Origin: Pyrinomonas sp040289685
GTDB taxonomy: Bacteria > Acidobacteriota > Blastocatellia > Pyrinomonadales > Pyrinomonadaceae
DNA length: 36,466 nt
Assembly (NCBI RefSeq): GCF_040289685.1
Contig: NZ_PSLQ01000031.1
Coordinates: 1 to 36,466, forward strand
Direction: 5' to 3'
Each line of letters starts with the position of its first letter. Position 1 is the stretch's first letter. The notes beneath the pieces were generated by a model that had not been told where the DNA came from, did no database searches, and worked only from the letters and a program-made list of their open reading frames with translations. Both the position numbers and the translations under genes were made by a program. Of the stretch, positions 16,412 to 25,439 are shown in pieces.

Positions 16412-17550
16412 CGGTTTCTGCGCTTTACGCTGCACAGTACCGAGCTCGTCAGTGGATAGTAGGCAAGTGGTGCTCGTTGTGCCGTTTTCAGAAAACAGAA
16501 CCATCGCTTCAGGAAATGCCGAAGAAGGTATTGCTGGTTTTGACCGGCCTTCTCGGCGATTCGGTGATGTGTACTCCCGTCATCGTTGAAGCGCGGCGTC
16601 TTTGGCCTGAGGCGCGAATAACTCTGCTCGGTCGGCGGCGCAATGTGGAACTCCTAGCTGCATGCCCGTATCTCGACGACATCTTGGAAGCAGAGGCGAT
16701 CCCTTTTACTTTACGGCAACGACGCGAGTTGGCTGTTTTGGCTGATGAACTGCGTCGCCGTGAATTCGATTTGGCGATTATTCTTCTGGGAGACCAATTC
16801 GCCCATCTGTTTGCAAAGATAGGGATACCCATCCGCGTCGGCGTCAAGGAGCATCCGCTCGCGCCTTGCTTAACACATTGCTATTCCATTGGCTCGCCGC
16901 GCAGTTGGGGGCCAAAGGAGAGGCTCGGAGCGCTGAGGTGCTTAGGGCACGAAGTGAAGGCAGTCAGCCCCACGCTCTGGGTGGCGGATGAGGCACGAAG
17001 GTCTGCGGTGGAGAAAATCCACGCCTTGGGACTATACGAAGGCGATAGGTACGTCGTCATGCACCCTTTCGGAAGCGAGAAGCGTCAATGGTGGCCGCTC
17101 GATCGTGCAGCTCTCCTTGCGCGGACGCTCTTTCATGAGCGAGGAGTCAGGACGCTATTGATCGGTGGTCCTGAAGTCCGGAGCGCGGTTCGTCAGGATT
17201 TGCCACCGTATCTACTCGATTCTACCGGAAGACTGAGCGTCAAGGAGTTGCTCGCGGTGATAGAGCGAGCCGAACTGGTCGTGACGACGGATAGCGGACC
17301 GTTCCACATCGCTGGCGCTCTCCACAAACCGATAATCGGGCTGTTTCGCGCGCGACGTCCAGAGCACGCCGCCGCTTACCCGATGGCGAGAGTTGTTTTT
17401 GGCAGAGACGCTGAATGCGAGGCCGAATGTGATTGGGACCGGTGCAAAGAGATCCCCTGCCGGCAAATGCTATCAATAACCGTGCAGGAAGTGTTGAAGG
17501 TGATTAATCATGAAGAACCCACTGCGAGCGATCGTTTACGGACTGGTTGA
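16405..17550 (+). CDS. Family 9 glycosyltransferase (heptosyltransferase-like)
   Basis: 381 residues from GTG 16405. A basic, aromatic leader precedes the ADP-heptose:LPS heptosyltransferase-type start KKVLLVLTGLLGDSVMCTPV (from residue 40). Other family marks are HPFGSEKRQWW and the classical TTDSGPFHIAGAL, then a C-terminal cysteine group in ECEAECDWDRCKEIPC. GT9 enzymes add heptose or related sugars in LPS or glycan synthesis; the donor here is not known. An internal ATG at 16516 is an alternative start, but its SD is too close, and GT9 members often have such a leader. The 3' end overlaps the next gene by 41 nt. Confidence 0.85.
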   Translation: MKPVSALYAAQYRARQWIVGKWCSLCRFQKTEPSLQEMPKKVLLVLTGLLGDSVMCTPVIVEARRLWPEARITLLGRRRNVELLAACPYLDDILEAEAIPFTLRQRRELAVLADELRRREFDLAIILLGDQFAHLFAKIGIPIRVGVKEHPLAPCLTHCYSIGSPRSWGPKERLGALRCLGHEVKAVSPTLWVADEARRSAVEKIHALGLYEGDRYVVMHPFGSEKRQWWPLDRAALLARTLFHERGVRTLLIGGPEVRSAVRQDLPPYLLDSTGRLSVKELLAVIERAELVVTTDSGPFHIAGALHKPIIGLFRARRPEHAAAYPMARVVFGRDAECEAECDWDRCKEIPCRQMLSITVQEVLKVINHEEPTASDRLRTG

Positions 17551-18289
17551 TCGCATGACTTTTCGGCGTGGAATCCGGCGGACCTATGGTGGACACAGTC
17601 TCCGGTTACCAGTGCGTCATGTGCGCTATTATCAGGCTGATTACGAGCCGGCCTTGTTCCAGTTTTTGAAGCAGAATTTGAAAGCCGGAAACACATTCTG
17701 GGACTGCGGTGCGCATTTCGGATTGTTCTCGGTCATCGCTAGCCGATTTGTCGGGCCAAACGGGCGTGTATTGGCTTTTGAGCCGATGCCATCCGTAAGG
17801 GAAGTTTTAGCAGAAGTGGTTTCGATGAACGAAGCGATGAACGTCTTTGTGCGACCCGAAGCGCTCTGTGACCGAGTTGGCGAAGCGATCTTTTACGTGA
17901 CTGGCAACGAGTCTTCGAACGCAGATAGTCTTATCAGGCAGACGCGCCACATTGGCGGAATCACAGTATCGGCATCCACAGTCGATGCGATGGCGAAAGA
18001 GTTGGGCGCACGGGCGGATTTAATGAAGATCGACGTAGAAGGGGCAGAACTCGCCTTGCTGAAAGGCGCACGGGGTGTAATCGAAGAGTATCGGCCCGTT
18101 CTGTTCTTGAGTCTACATCCAGCGGCAATAGCGAATTCTGGAACGACGCTCACCGAAGTTTTCGACTTGCTTGAAGAATATGGTTTCAGGACCTTTTGGC
18201 GCGCACAGCCCGTTGATCGCCGGTGGTTTGAAAGCCAAGCCGGTTTATTCGACGTGGAGTGTTTCCCCGCCGAAAAGGTCAATCGATGA
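17510..18289 (+). CDS. FkbM-family methyltransferase
   Basis: 259 residues. The SAM-binding loop is FWDCGAHFGLFSVIA, followed by GRVLAFEPMPSVREVL and the FkbM signature MKIDVEGAELALLKGA, then RPVLFLSLHP. FkbM proteins O-methylate hydroxyl groups, in polysaccharide loci usually a sugar. It overlaps the heptosyltransferase-like gene by 41 nt in another frame, which suggests coupled translation. It is the third methyltransferase of the locus, so the glycan is likely to carry several methyl groups. Confidence 0.87.
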   Translation: MKNPLRAIVYGLVDRMTFRRGIRRTYGGHSLRLPVRHVRYYQADYEPALFQFLKQNLKAGNTFWDCGAHFGLFSVIASRFVGPNGRVLAFEPMPSVREVLAEVVSMNEAMNVFVRPEALCDRVGEAIFYVTGNESSNADSLIRQTRHIGGITVSASTVDAMAKELGARADLMKIDVEGAELALLKGARGVIEEYRPVLFLSLHPAAIANSGTTLTEVFDLLEEYGFRTFWRAQPVDRRWFESQAGLFDVECFPAEKVNR

Positions 18290-18543
18290 TTTTCATCCTC
18301 GGTTTTGCCGATGCCTAGAGGGCATGATGATTTGATAAACCAGATAGGTCGTTATGCATATCACGAGCGTTTCGACGTTTCAGGATGCTTAGGCGAAGGG
18401 CACAGTGATGTCACCGTGGTTAGGGCATCCAGCAGAAACCGCTTATGCCCGTTCAACGGTCGGCACGCCCAGCAACTCTCTGATCATCTCAGCGGAGATC
18501 GTCCGTTAAAACTGATATTTCGCACGCAAACAATTACAAAGAC

Positions 18544-19686
18544 ATGTTTGAGGTCAGGAAAAAAGTCCGGGTCAAAGTTCTGCACTTTACAGACGTAATA
18601 AACCGATTTGATTTTATCGACAACATCATTCGCCATATAGACAAAGACTCGTTCGAGGTCGGCTTATGCTTGAGCGAGCCGAAAAGCAACATCCAATCCC
18701 CGTCCTATGCTGAAGATTTTCCGTTGTGGGTGGTTCCATCAAGGGGAAGGCGGCATTTCCTACATGTTGCGCGCGCACTCGCGCGCATTCTCCAAATTTG
18801 GGATGCAGACATCGTCCATACACACCATTACGACCAAGCTGTGATAGGCTGGCTCGCGACTAGGATGCGCTCTCAGACCAAACTCATTGTCGGGCGGCAC
18901 TATTCGGATGCCATTTACAGGCTGTCTTCTGGGATGAAAAGAAGCGTTTACTTGAAGGTAGAGGGAGTCGTCAACGACGCTGCCGCTCGCATCATCGTTC
19001 CATCCAAATATATATTTGATATTTTGGTGAACCGACAGGGAGTAGATCCGAGCAAAGTCGACATCGTTTATTACGGTTTCGACCCACAAAAGTATCACCT
19101 GCCGGACGCCGAGGAAGCAGCCAAAGCGCGAGAGGCACTGGGTTTGGAAGGGAGGTTCGTGGTGGGAACGTTCGCTAGATTGCATGAGGAGAAGGGACAC
19201 CGCTTCCTTCTAGAAGCGATTTCGCAGGTGCGGGAGCGCATACCTCAACTCTTCTGGGTGGTGGTCGGAGAGGGGCCGGAACGATCGGTATTGGAAAGGG
19301 AAGTCGAGGCGCGCTCGTTGCAGGAGAAAGTTCGGTTTCTCGGTTGGAGGAAAGATGCCATAAAAATCATGGCGATCGTCGACGCGGTCGTACAACCTAC
19401 TTTGCAGGAAGCTTTCAGTCAGGTGATGGCGGAGGCGATGTGGATGGGAAAGCCGCTGGTTATCACTGATGTGAGCGGCGCAGTGGATATCATCAGGCAC
19501 GGGGAGAATGGGATGATGGTCCCCAAAGCGGATCCAGCGGCGCTTTCGAGCGTGTTGGTGGAGCTGGCGACAAACTCTCGATTAAGAGCAAATTTGGGTG
19601 TTGAAGGGCGTCGATTCGTCGAGGATAATTTGATCATTGAGAAGATAATTGGCAAATATCAAGAGTCGTATCTTCGGGCTTTATAG
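18544..19686 (+). CDS. Family 4 glycosyltransferase
   Basis: 380 residues with a GT-B fold. The N-terminal domain has VLHFTDVINRFDFIDNIIRH and DIVHTHHYDQAVIGW; the C-terminal domain has VVGTFARLHEEKGHRFLLEA, LFWVVVGEGPE and the donor-binding EAFSQVMAEAMWMGKPLV with the E-x7-E pattern. Retaining GT4 enzymes transfer a sugar from a nucleotide donor. No SD is evident before ATG 18544, and the 254 bp upstream hold no convincing gene, so translation signals here are weak. The sugar is unknown. Confidence 0.87.
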   Translation: MFEVRKKVRVKVLHFTDVINRFDFIDNIIRHIDKDSFEVGLCLSEPKSNIQSPSYAEDFPLWVVPSRGRRHFLHVARALARILQIWDADIVHTHHYDQAVIGWLATRMRSQTKLIVGRHYSDAIYRLSSGMKRSVYLKVEGVVNDAAARIIVPSKYIFDILVNRQGVDPSKVDIVYYGFDPQKYHLPDAEEAAKAREALGLEGRFVVGTFARLHEEKGHRFLLEAISQVRERIPQLFWVVVGEGPERSVLEREVEARSLQEKVRFLGWRKDAIKIMAIVDAVVQPTLQEAFSQVMAEAMWMGKPLVITDVSGAVDIIRHGENGMMVPKADPAALSSVLVELATNSRLRANLGVEGRRFVEDNLIIEKIIGKYQESYLRAL

Positions 19687-19697
19687 GTAGGTTAAGA

Positions 19698-20753
19698 TTG
19701 ACGGCGCGCGTCGCCGCGTTGATCAGGAGGAGAGTTTTGGCGTTTCGAATTGCTGGGAGCGAGCAACCGTTTTTGCAGGTCTCTTTGGTAATACCGGTAA
19801 GGAACGAAGAGAAGAGCATCCGCGCCTTGGTTGAATCTATCAAGTTGCAGACTTTCCAGCCTTTCGAGGTGATCATTGTAGATGGCGGATCGCAGGATAG
19901 AACCGTTGCTTTTGCGAGAGCGGCGATCGGCGATGACCGCCGGTTCAAGATCATCGAAGCTGGGCCGGCCACTCCAGGACGAGGGAGAAACATTGGGGCT
20001 AGGGCTGCGAGGTGCGATTGGTTGGCTTTCACGGATGCGGGAATAGAACTGGAGCCGACTTGGTTAGCGGAGTTGGTTCGCGCTGTCCGTCTCAATCCAG
20101 ATCTCGATGTCGTCTATGGCAACTATGAGCCTGTGACGGATAGCTTCTTCAAAAGCTGTGCCGCTTTGGCTTACGTTCCCCCAAAACATCTTTCGAAAGA
20201 GGGCTTGGTGCGCGGTCCTTCAATCGCTTCGTGTTTAATCAGGCGGAGCATCTGGGCTGAGACTGGTGGGTTCCCTGATTTGCGCGCCGCTGAGGACCTA
20301 ATCTTTATGGAGAGGATAGAACGAAACGGCGCGCGCATCGGCTGGGCGCCGCGGGCCACCGTTTGGTGGCAACTGCAACCATCATTTCGAAAGACATTCA
20401 AAAAGTTCGCGCTCTATTCTTTCCATAACGTCTTGGCTGGACGGCAAAGGTATTGGCATTACGGCATCGCGCGTCAATACCTGATCGGTTCAGTGGTCTT
20501 GCTCTTAGCTTTCTTCCATCACGCTTGGTGGCTATCTTTGCTGTTTTTAGGGATTCTGACTCGTGTCGCGAGGAGCATATGGCGACATAGGAAAGAGATT
20601 TCTATCATCGGGGCGTTCAATCCAAAGCGATTTCTATGCGTCGCCGCGATCATCTTGACAATAGACTTGGCGACTTTCGTCGGCTGGGGGCGTGCGGTGG
20701 TTTATAGGTTGTCGAACGGAAAGCGCAAAGGGGAGAGGGTTGCTGTTAGATAA
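19698..20753 (+). CDS. Family 2 glycosyltransferase with C-terminal membrane segments
   Basis: 351 residues from TTG 19698, which has GGTAGG just upstream (19686-19691). The GT-A core carries VSLVIPVRNEEKSIRALVES, FEVIIVDGGSQDRT, GRGRNIGARAA and FTDAGIE. The acceptor region LRAAEDLIFMERIERNG follows. The C-terminus has hydrophobic stretches (about residues 258-285 and 315-335), so the enzyme is probably held at the inner membrane. It starts 11 nt after the previous stop. Substrate unknown. Confidence 0.85.
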   Translation: MTARVAALIRRRVLAFRIAGSEQPFLQVSLVIPVRNEEKSIRALVESIKLQTFQPFEVIIVDGGSQDRTVAFARAAIGDDRRFKIIEAGPATPGRGRNIGARAARCDWLAFTDAGIELEPTWLAELVRAVRLNPDLDVVYGNYEPVTDSFFKSCAALAYVPPKHLSKEGLVRGPSIASCLIRRSIWAETGGFPDLRAAEDLIFMERIERNGARIGWAPRATVWWQLQPSFRKTFKKFALYSFHNVLAGRQRYWHYGIARQYLIGSVVLLLAFFHHAWWLSLLFLGILTRVARSIWRHRKEISIIGAFNPKRFLCVAAIILTIDLATFVGWGRAVVYRLSNGKRKGERVAVR

Positions 20754-20826
20754 GCTCAGGTAAAATGCGTTTCTCAGCAATACAGACTGGCTTCGAGAAC
20801 GCCATCTGTTGTGCGAGGCTGGTAAG

Positions 20827-22095
20827 ATGAGTTTAAGGACGCTTTACGTGTGTTACTTCGGTTTGCGTGAGCCACTCGTGCAGACGCAAGTCGTCCCCTA
20901 CTTAGGAGAGCTAGCGCGTCGCGGCGTTGAACCTCATCTTATGACGTTTGAACCTAACGAAAAAGAGAATTGGACCAGCGACGAGGTGAAAAAGTGGAAA
21001 GACCATCTGAGATCCATCGGAATTCAGTGGATCTCTCTACCCTATCACAAAAGCCCTTCTTTGCCCGCGACCATCTTTGATATCGTCGCCGGCGCAAGAA
21101 AAGTCGTACAATTGACGTGCCAAAGATCAATTGATGTCATTCATGCTCGTTCACACGTGCCCATGGCTATGGTTTTGCTATCTGGAGCGGGATCGCGGTG
21201 CCAAACCATCTTCGATATTCGCGGTCTGTTAGCGGAGGAGTATGCCGATGCTGGCATTTGGTCAGTTGACGGAGCGGTCTTCAAAATGGTGAAAAAAATC
21301 GAGGAAATGGGTATTCGGCGAGCTGATCATGTCATCGTGCTGACGGAGCGTTTGCGCGAATGGTTGATTCAGAACAAAGGGGTATCAAATGACAAAATCA
21401 CCGTCATCCCTTGTTGCGTGGATTTATCGAAGTACGAGGTTGGTCTTGAAGAGAACGCGCGCGGGGAGTTCAAGGTAGTTTACGCTGGTTCAGTTACGGG
21501 TCTATACCTGCTAGAGGAGATGGGCCGTTTCTTCCTCGCTTTGAAGCGGAAGGTGGCCGAGGCGAAACTGCAGATCTTGACCAAGGAATCAGCCGAGAAC
21601 GTAAAAAAGGTACTTCGGAGCGTAGGAGTAGCTGAACGAGATTTTGAGGTAGCCAGTGCGCAACCGAGTGACATCCCGGGGCATTTGTGTCGGGCCAGTT
21701 TGGGTATCTCTTTTCGTAAACCCACGTTCTCGCAAATCGCCGCCTCGCCGACGAAGATACCCGAGTACTTGGCGGCTGGATTGCCGGTCGTTTCCAACGC
21801 TGGCATTGGCGATACGGATCTTATTGTGGAACGAGAGCGGGTTGGAGTGGTTCTCGACGATTTCACCGAATCTTCTTACGAGAGGGCAGTAGATCGAGCT
21901 TTGGCCTTGGTGGAGGAGCCTGAGGTCAGGGAACGTTGTCGGAGCGTGGCACGCGCGTATTTCGATCTGCAAGAGGTGGGCGGACGTAGGTATTATGACG
22001 TTTATGAGATGCTCGCCGCCGGGGAAATGCCGCGCGCGACTTTTCCGCTGTCGTCGGGGCGGAAGAGGAGTCGAGCGGATCGTTTCAAACGATGA
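20827..22095 (+). CDS. Family 4-type glycosyltransferase
   Basis: 422 residues from ATG 20827 (GAGG at 20815-20818); TTG 20809 would add six residues. The N-terminal domain starts RTLYVCYFGLREPLVQTQV and has IDVIHARSHVPMAMVLL. The C-terminal domain shows KFVVYAGS-like EFKVVYAGSVTGLYLLEEM and KIPEYLAAGLPVVSNAGIGD, where the donor-binding glutamate is expected. It is a GT-B enzyme of the polysaccharide locus. Its stop overlaps the next ATG (ATGA), giving tight coupling. Donor unknown. Confidence 0.83.
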   Translation: MSLRTLYVCYFGLREPLVQTQVVPYLGELARRGVEPHLMTFEPNEKENWTSDEVKKWKDHLRSIGIQWISLPYHKSPSLPATIFDIVAGARKVVQLTCQRSIDVIHARSHVPMAMVLLSGAGSRCQTIFDIRGLLAEEYADAGIWSVDGAVFKMVKKIEEMGIRRADHVIVLTERLREWLIQNKGVSNDKITVIPCCVDLSKYEVGLEENARGEFKVVYAGSVTGLYLLEEMGRFFLALKRKVAEAKLQILTKESAENVKKVLRSVGVAERDFEVASAQPSDIPGHLCRASLGISFRKPTFSQIAASPTKIPEYLAAGLPVVSNAGIGDTDLIVERERVGVVLDDFTESSYERAVDRALALVEEPEVRERCRSVARAYFDLQEVGGRRYYDVYEMLAAGEMPRATFPLSSGRKRSRADRFKR

Positions 22096-23168
22096 GGGTT
22101 CTGGGACTCGCTTCATACCCGATTGAAGCCGCAGCGACGCGTTACCGTTTGGCGCAGTACGTTGCGCCTTTGCGCCCTCATGGCATCGAGCTTGTAATCG
22201 CTCCTTTCCTGGACTCGCAGGCGTTCGCTTCCCTATACGAACGTAAGGCGGCGGTGAAAAACGCGCTCGCCCTTTTAAAGGCGACCGCGAAACGCATCCT
22301 GGATTTAGCGGAAATGGCCAGAGCCGATGTGCTCCTCGTTCAACGGGAGGCGATGATGTTCGGCCCGCCGTTCATCGAGTGGTGCGCAACGCATGCTTTC
22401 AAGCGTCCGATGGTGCTGGACTTAGATGATGCGACATACGTCAGATACGTTAGCCCAACCTATGGTCGCTTGGCGGCTGCGCTGAAATGGTTCAGCAAAA
22501 CGGATGATCTGATCGAGTGGGCTAGTTTGGTCGTTTGCGGCAATAGGGCGATTGAAGAGTATGTGGCTGGCAAGAAGCGGCCCACGATCTTGATACCTAC
22601 CATCGTCAATACGGATATCTTTCGTCCCGCAGCAAGAAAAACCGGTCGCGAGGTCGTGATAGGTTGGATAGGTACCCACTCAACTTTCCCGTATCTGGAA
22701 TCTATCTTCCCCGTTCTCGCGAAGCTTGCGCGGGCTTATCGTTTTCATCTAAAAGTAGTCGGCTCAGGGCGACGAGAATTAAAATTACCGGGAGTAAGCG
22801 TGGAAAACCGTTCATGGAGTTTGGAGCGCGAGTTAAGCGATCTGCAATCTTTCGACATCGGCTTGTACCCGATCGTAGCTGACGCATGGGCGCTGGGGAA
22901 ATCAGGATTCAAGGCCATTCAGTACATGTCCGTCGGAATCCCCTATGTTGTCACTCCTGTAGGTGTTTGTGCCGAAATAGGCGAACCCGGGGTGACGCAC
23001 TTCAACGCGACGACTGAAGATGAATGGTATGAAGCGCTTGCCCGATTGATCGAAGACGAGGAGTTGCGTAGAAGGATGGGAAGAGCCGGGCGGGAACATG
23101 CCCTGAAGCATTATTCGTTGCTGGAACACGCGGCCAGACTTGCTGGTGCGCTTAAAAGCGTGCGGTAA
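22092..23168 (+). CDS. GT4-like glycosyltransferase
   Basis: 358 residues. MRVLGLASYPIEAAATRYRL at the start, DVLLVQREAMMFGPPFIEW and VLDLDDATYVRYVSP in the N-terminal domain, and VVIGWIGTHSTFPYLESI with DIGLYPIVADAWALGKSGFK in the C-terminal domain give a GT-B fold of the Glyco_trans_1 group. The usual E-x7-E motif is replaced by the KSGFKAIQYMSVGIPYV segment found in a subgroup of these proteins. It overlaps the previous gene by 4 nt and abuts the next start (TAA then ATG), so it is one of four tightly packed genes. Confidence 0.82.
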   Translation: MRVLGLASYPIEAAATRYRLAQYVAPLRPHGIELVIAPFLDSQAFASLYERKAAVKNALALLKATAKRILDLAEMARADVLLVQREAMMFGPPFIEWCATHAFKRPMVLDLDDATYVRYVSPTYGRLAAALKWFSKTDDLIEWASLVVCGNRAIEEYVAGKKRPTILIPTIVNTDIFRPAARKTGREVVIGWIGTHSTFPYLESIFPVLAKLARAYRFHLKVVGSGRRELKLPGVSVENRSWSLERELSDLQSFDIGLYPIVADAWALGKSGFKAIQYMSVGIPYVVTPVGVCAEIGEPGVTHFNATTEDEWYEALARLIEDEELRRRMGRAGREHALKHYSLLEHAARLAGALKSVR

Positions 23169-23972
23169 ATGAGAAGACTGGGCGCGCGCCGCTTGCGTGC
23201 GCTTCGGATGAAGCTCAGGCATATAGCTGTGAAAAGCAAGATAAGAACCTTGATGATGGTCATATGCGCATTGATGCCAATGCCAATGAAGCGCTTCTTT
23301 TATCGCCGTCTGTTCGGTTACAAAATAGGCGAAGGCGTCCGGATCGGGTTCAGTCTAGTTGATGTCCAGCAATGCGAGATCGAGGACGGCGTAAAGATAG
23401 GACATTTGAACGTCATCATCGGCGTGAAAAAAGTGCGGATTGGGGAGCGGGCGCGCATAGGTCATCTAAATATCATCCGTGGCGGGGACGAAGTTTCAAT
23501 TGGAAGATATGCCGAGATAATTCGTATGAATGAGATAAATTCTATCCCGGATCCCGACATCGTGAACGTCGCCGAACCCATCTTCCGCCTCGGGGATGGG
23601 AGCGTGATCACTGCGGGGCACAAAATAGATTTCACCGATCGTGTGGAGATCGGGGCCCATACGATTCTCGGCGGGCGCAACTCCTCTTTGTGGACTCATA
23701 ATCGACAGCGGACGCAACCGATCACGATCGGTTCTTACAGCTACGTCGGTTCGGAGATACGCGTCGCGCCGGGAGGGCAAATACCCTCTCGTTGCATCGT
23801 TGGAATCGGCTCAGTGATCGTCGGAAAGCTGCACGAGGAAGAACACTTGATCGCTGGCGTCCCAGCAAAAGCAGTTAGACCGTTAACAGAAGAGGACAAG
23901 TTTCTGATAGAGTACCGGACTCGCCCCGACTTGCCGGAAGATTTTAAGGCGAGTGTGCGTGAGGTAGCATGA
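23169..23972 (+). CDS. Hexapeptide-repeat acyltransferase (WcaF/LbH type)
   Basis: 267 residues. After a basic N-terminal stretch, irregular hexapeptide repeats include IGEGVRIG, IEDGVKIGH, IGERARIGH and IGRYAEI, then VEIGAHTILGG, ITIGSYSYVGSEI and VGIGSVIVGKL, ending in HLIAGVPAKAVRPL. This is the left-handed beta-helix of sugar O- or N-acetyltransferases. It may acetylate the finished repeat unit. ATG 23169 follows the previous stop directly; ATG 23211 is another possible start. The stop overlaps the next ATG. Confidence 0.82.
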   Translation: MRRLGARRLRALRMKLRHIAVKSKIRTLMMVICALMPMPMKRFFYRRLFGYKIGEGVRIGFSLVDVQQCEIEDGVKIGHLNVIIGVKKVRIGERARIGHLNIIRGGDEVSIGRYAEIIRMNEINSIPDPDIVNVAEPIFRLGDGSVITAGHKIDFTDRVEIGAHTILGGRNSSLWTHNRQRTQPITIGSYSYVGSEIRVAPGGQIPSRCIVGIGSVIVGKLHEEEHLIAGVPAKAVRPLTEEDKFLIEYRTRPDLPEDFKASVREVA

Positions 23973-25354
23973 ACGCGCTGTTAGCTCTGTTGTTACTCGT
24001 CACAGGCGTGGGCGTTTCCGTCTTCGTTCCGCAATATGGCTCGACGGCCGTGTTGGTCGGGGCTGGGGCTGCCTGTCTGGCGGGTTATTTCATCTATCGC
24101 GTCGAGATCGACCGAAGATTTCTTTTGCAATTGTTTGCCGCTGGCCTCGTGCTTCGGGTCGCCATTGGGACCATCATCTTCGTTGCTCAACTGCAAGATT
24201 TTTTCGGCGGCGACGCGATCACATACGACGGCTTCGGGTACGCTTTGTTGCGCTTGTGGCAAGGCGAGATCCAGTTCAGGCCGGAGATAGACCGCTTCAG
24301 CGCGGGTGGTGGCTGGGGGATGCTTTACTTGGTCGCCGCAGTTTACGCGATCGTCGGGCGAAATCCCCTCGCCATTCAGTTCATCAACGCGGTGATCGGC
24401 TCGGCGACGGCTGTCGTAATCTATCTGTGCGCCTACCATATCTTTCGAAACGTGCGCGTTGCGCGCCTTGCCGCTTTCGCCCTCGCCTTCTTCCCCTCGA
24501 TCATCCTCTGGTCATCGCAAGGGTTGAAGGATGCCCCCGTCGTCTTTTCACTTGCGCTGGCGATGCTGGCGACTTTGAAGCTGGGAGAGCGATGGAGCCT
24601 CAAGTACCTGCTCGTGCTCATCATCGCGCTGTTTAGCATCTTCAGCTTGCGGTTCTACATATTCTACATGTTGGTTGCGGCCATCGCCGGCTCTTTCATC
24701 GTCGGCATGCGCGAACTCGATGGCAGAAGCATCGTCCGCCAGTTTGCCATCGTCGTTTGTATAGGCTTGGCGATGACCTATCTCGGAGTGCTGCGGCAGG
24801 CTGGCCAGCAGTTCGAAAGTTACGGGAGTCTGGAAGCGGTACAACGAAGTCGCGAGGATCTTGCGCGTTCGGCGCGCTCCGGTTTCGCCGCCGACGTTGA
24901 CGTCTCGACGACCTCCGGCGCGCTTCAAGTCATCCCCATCGGAGTCGTCTATTTGCTTTTCGCCCCTTTCCCATGGCAGGTTGAAGGCCCTCGACAGATC
25001 ATCACGTTACCGGAAATGGTCATCTGGTGGTCGGCTTTCCCGTTCGTGTTGCTCGGCGGATGGTTCACGATCCGTTACAGGTTGCGCCAAACGCTGCCGA
25101 TACTGATTTTTACGGCGATGTTGACGCTCGCCTATTCTGTCTTCCAAGGAAATGTCGGGACGGCTTACCGGCAGCGCGCGCAACTGCTCGTCTTCTACTT
25201 CATCTTCGCTGCCGTTGGCTTCATCTTCCTCAAGGAGAAATCAGAAGAGCGCGATCGCGCGGCGGAGCGAGCCAGAGAAGCGATCCTCGCGCGCCGCGCT
25301 GCCGAACGGGCTTTGCAACGAAGACATTCAGGGAGCGGTGAAGTTTCTCGGTAA
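23969..25354 (+). CDS. Polytopic membrane protein, GT-C or polymerase-like
   Basis: 461 residues with about ten membrane helices. The first large external loop has FFGGDAITYDGFGYAL, an acidic motif placed like the catalytic Asp of GT-C (PMT/GT39-like) enzymes, followed by a polar loop RFSAGGGWGML. The last 45 residues are charged, rich in Arg, Glu and Ala, and probably form a cytoplasmic helix. It could transfer a sugar from a lipid-linked donor on the periplasmic side or act as a Wzy-type polymerase; sequence alone does not decide. Overlap ATGA with the acyltransferase places it in the same operon. Neither RmlB nor a flippase lies near it. Confidence 0.6.
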   Translation: MNALLALLLLVTGVGVSVFVPQYGSTAVLVGAGAACLAGYFIYRVEIDRRFLLQLFAAGLVLRVAIGTIIFVAQLQDFFGGDAITYDGFGYALLRLWQGEIQFRPEIDRFSAGGGWGMLYLVAAVYAIVGRNPLAIQFINAVIGSATAVVIYLCAYHIFRNVRVARLAAFALAFFPSIILWSSQGLKDAPVVFSLALAMLATLKLGERWSLKYLLVLIIALFSIFSLRFYIFYMLVAAIAGSFIVGMRELDGRSIVRQFAIVVCIGLAMTYLGVLRQAGQQFESYGSLEAVQRSREDLARSARSGFAADVDVSTTSGALQVIPIGVVYLLFAPFPWQVEGPRQIITLPEMVIWWSAFPFVLLGGWFTIRYRLRQTLPILIFTAMLTLAYSVFQGNVGTAYRQRAQLLVFYFIFAAVGFIFLKEKSEERDRAAERAREAILARRAAERALQRRHSGSGEVSR

Positions 25355-25439
25355 GGGTCTACGGCGAACGGAAGTTTTGATCGGGGCGAGATCATACGGC
25401 TGAAAAACCGGATTTTTTGAAGTTCGGATCGAGAAGAGA

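Noticed and set aside
18305..18598. 97-codon open frame before the GT4 gene
   Set aside because: No recognisable domain or SD, and it overlaps the better supported GT4 start in another frame.
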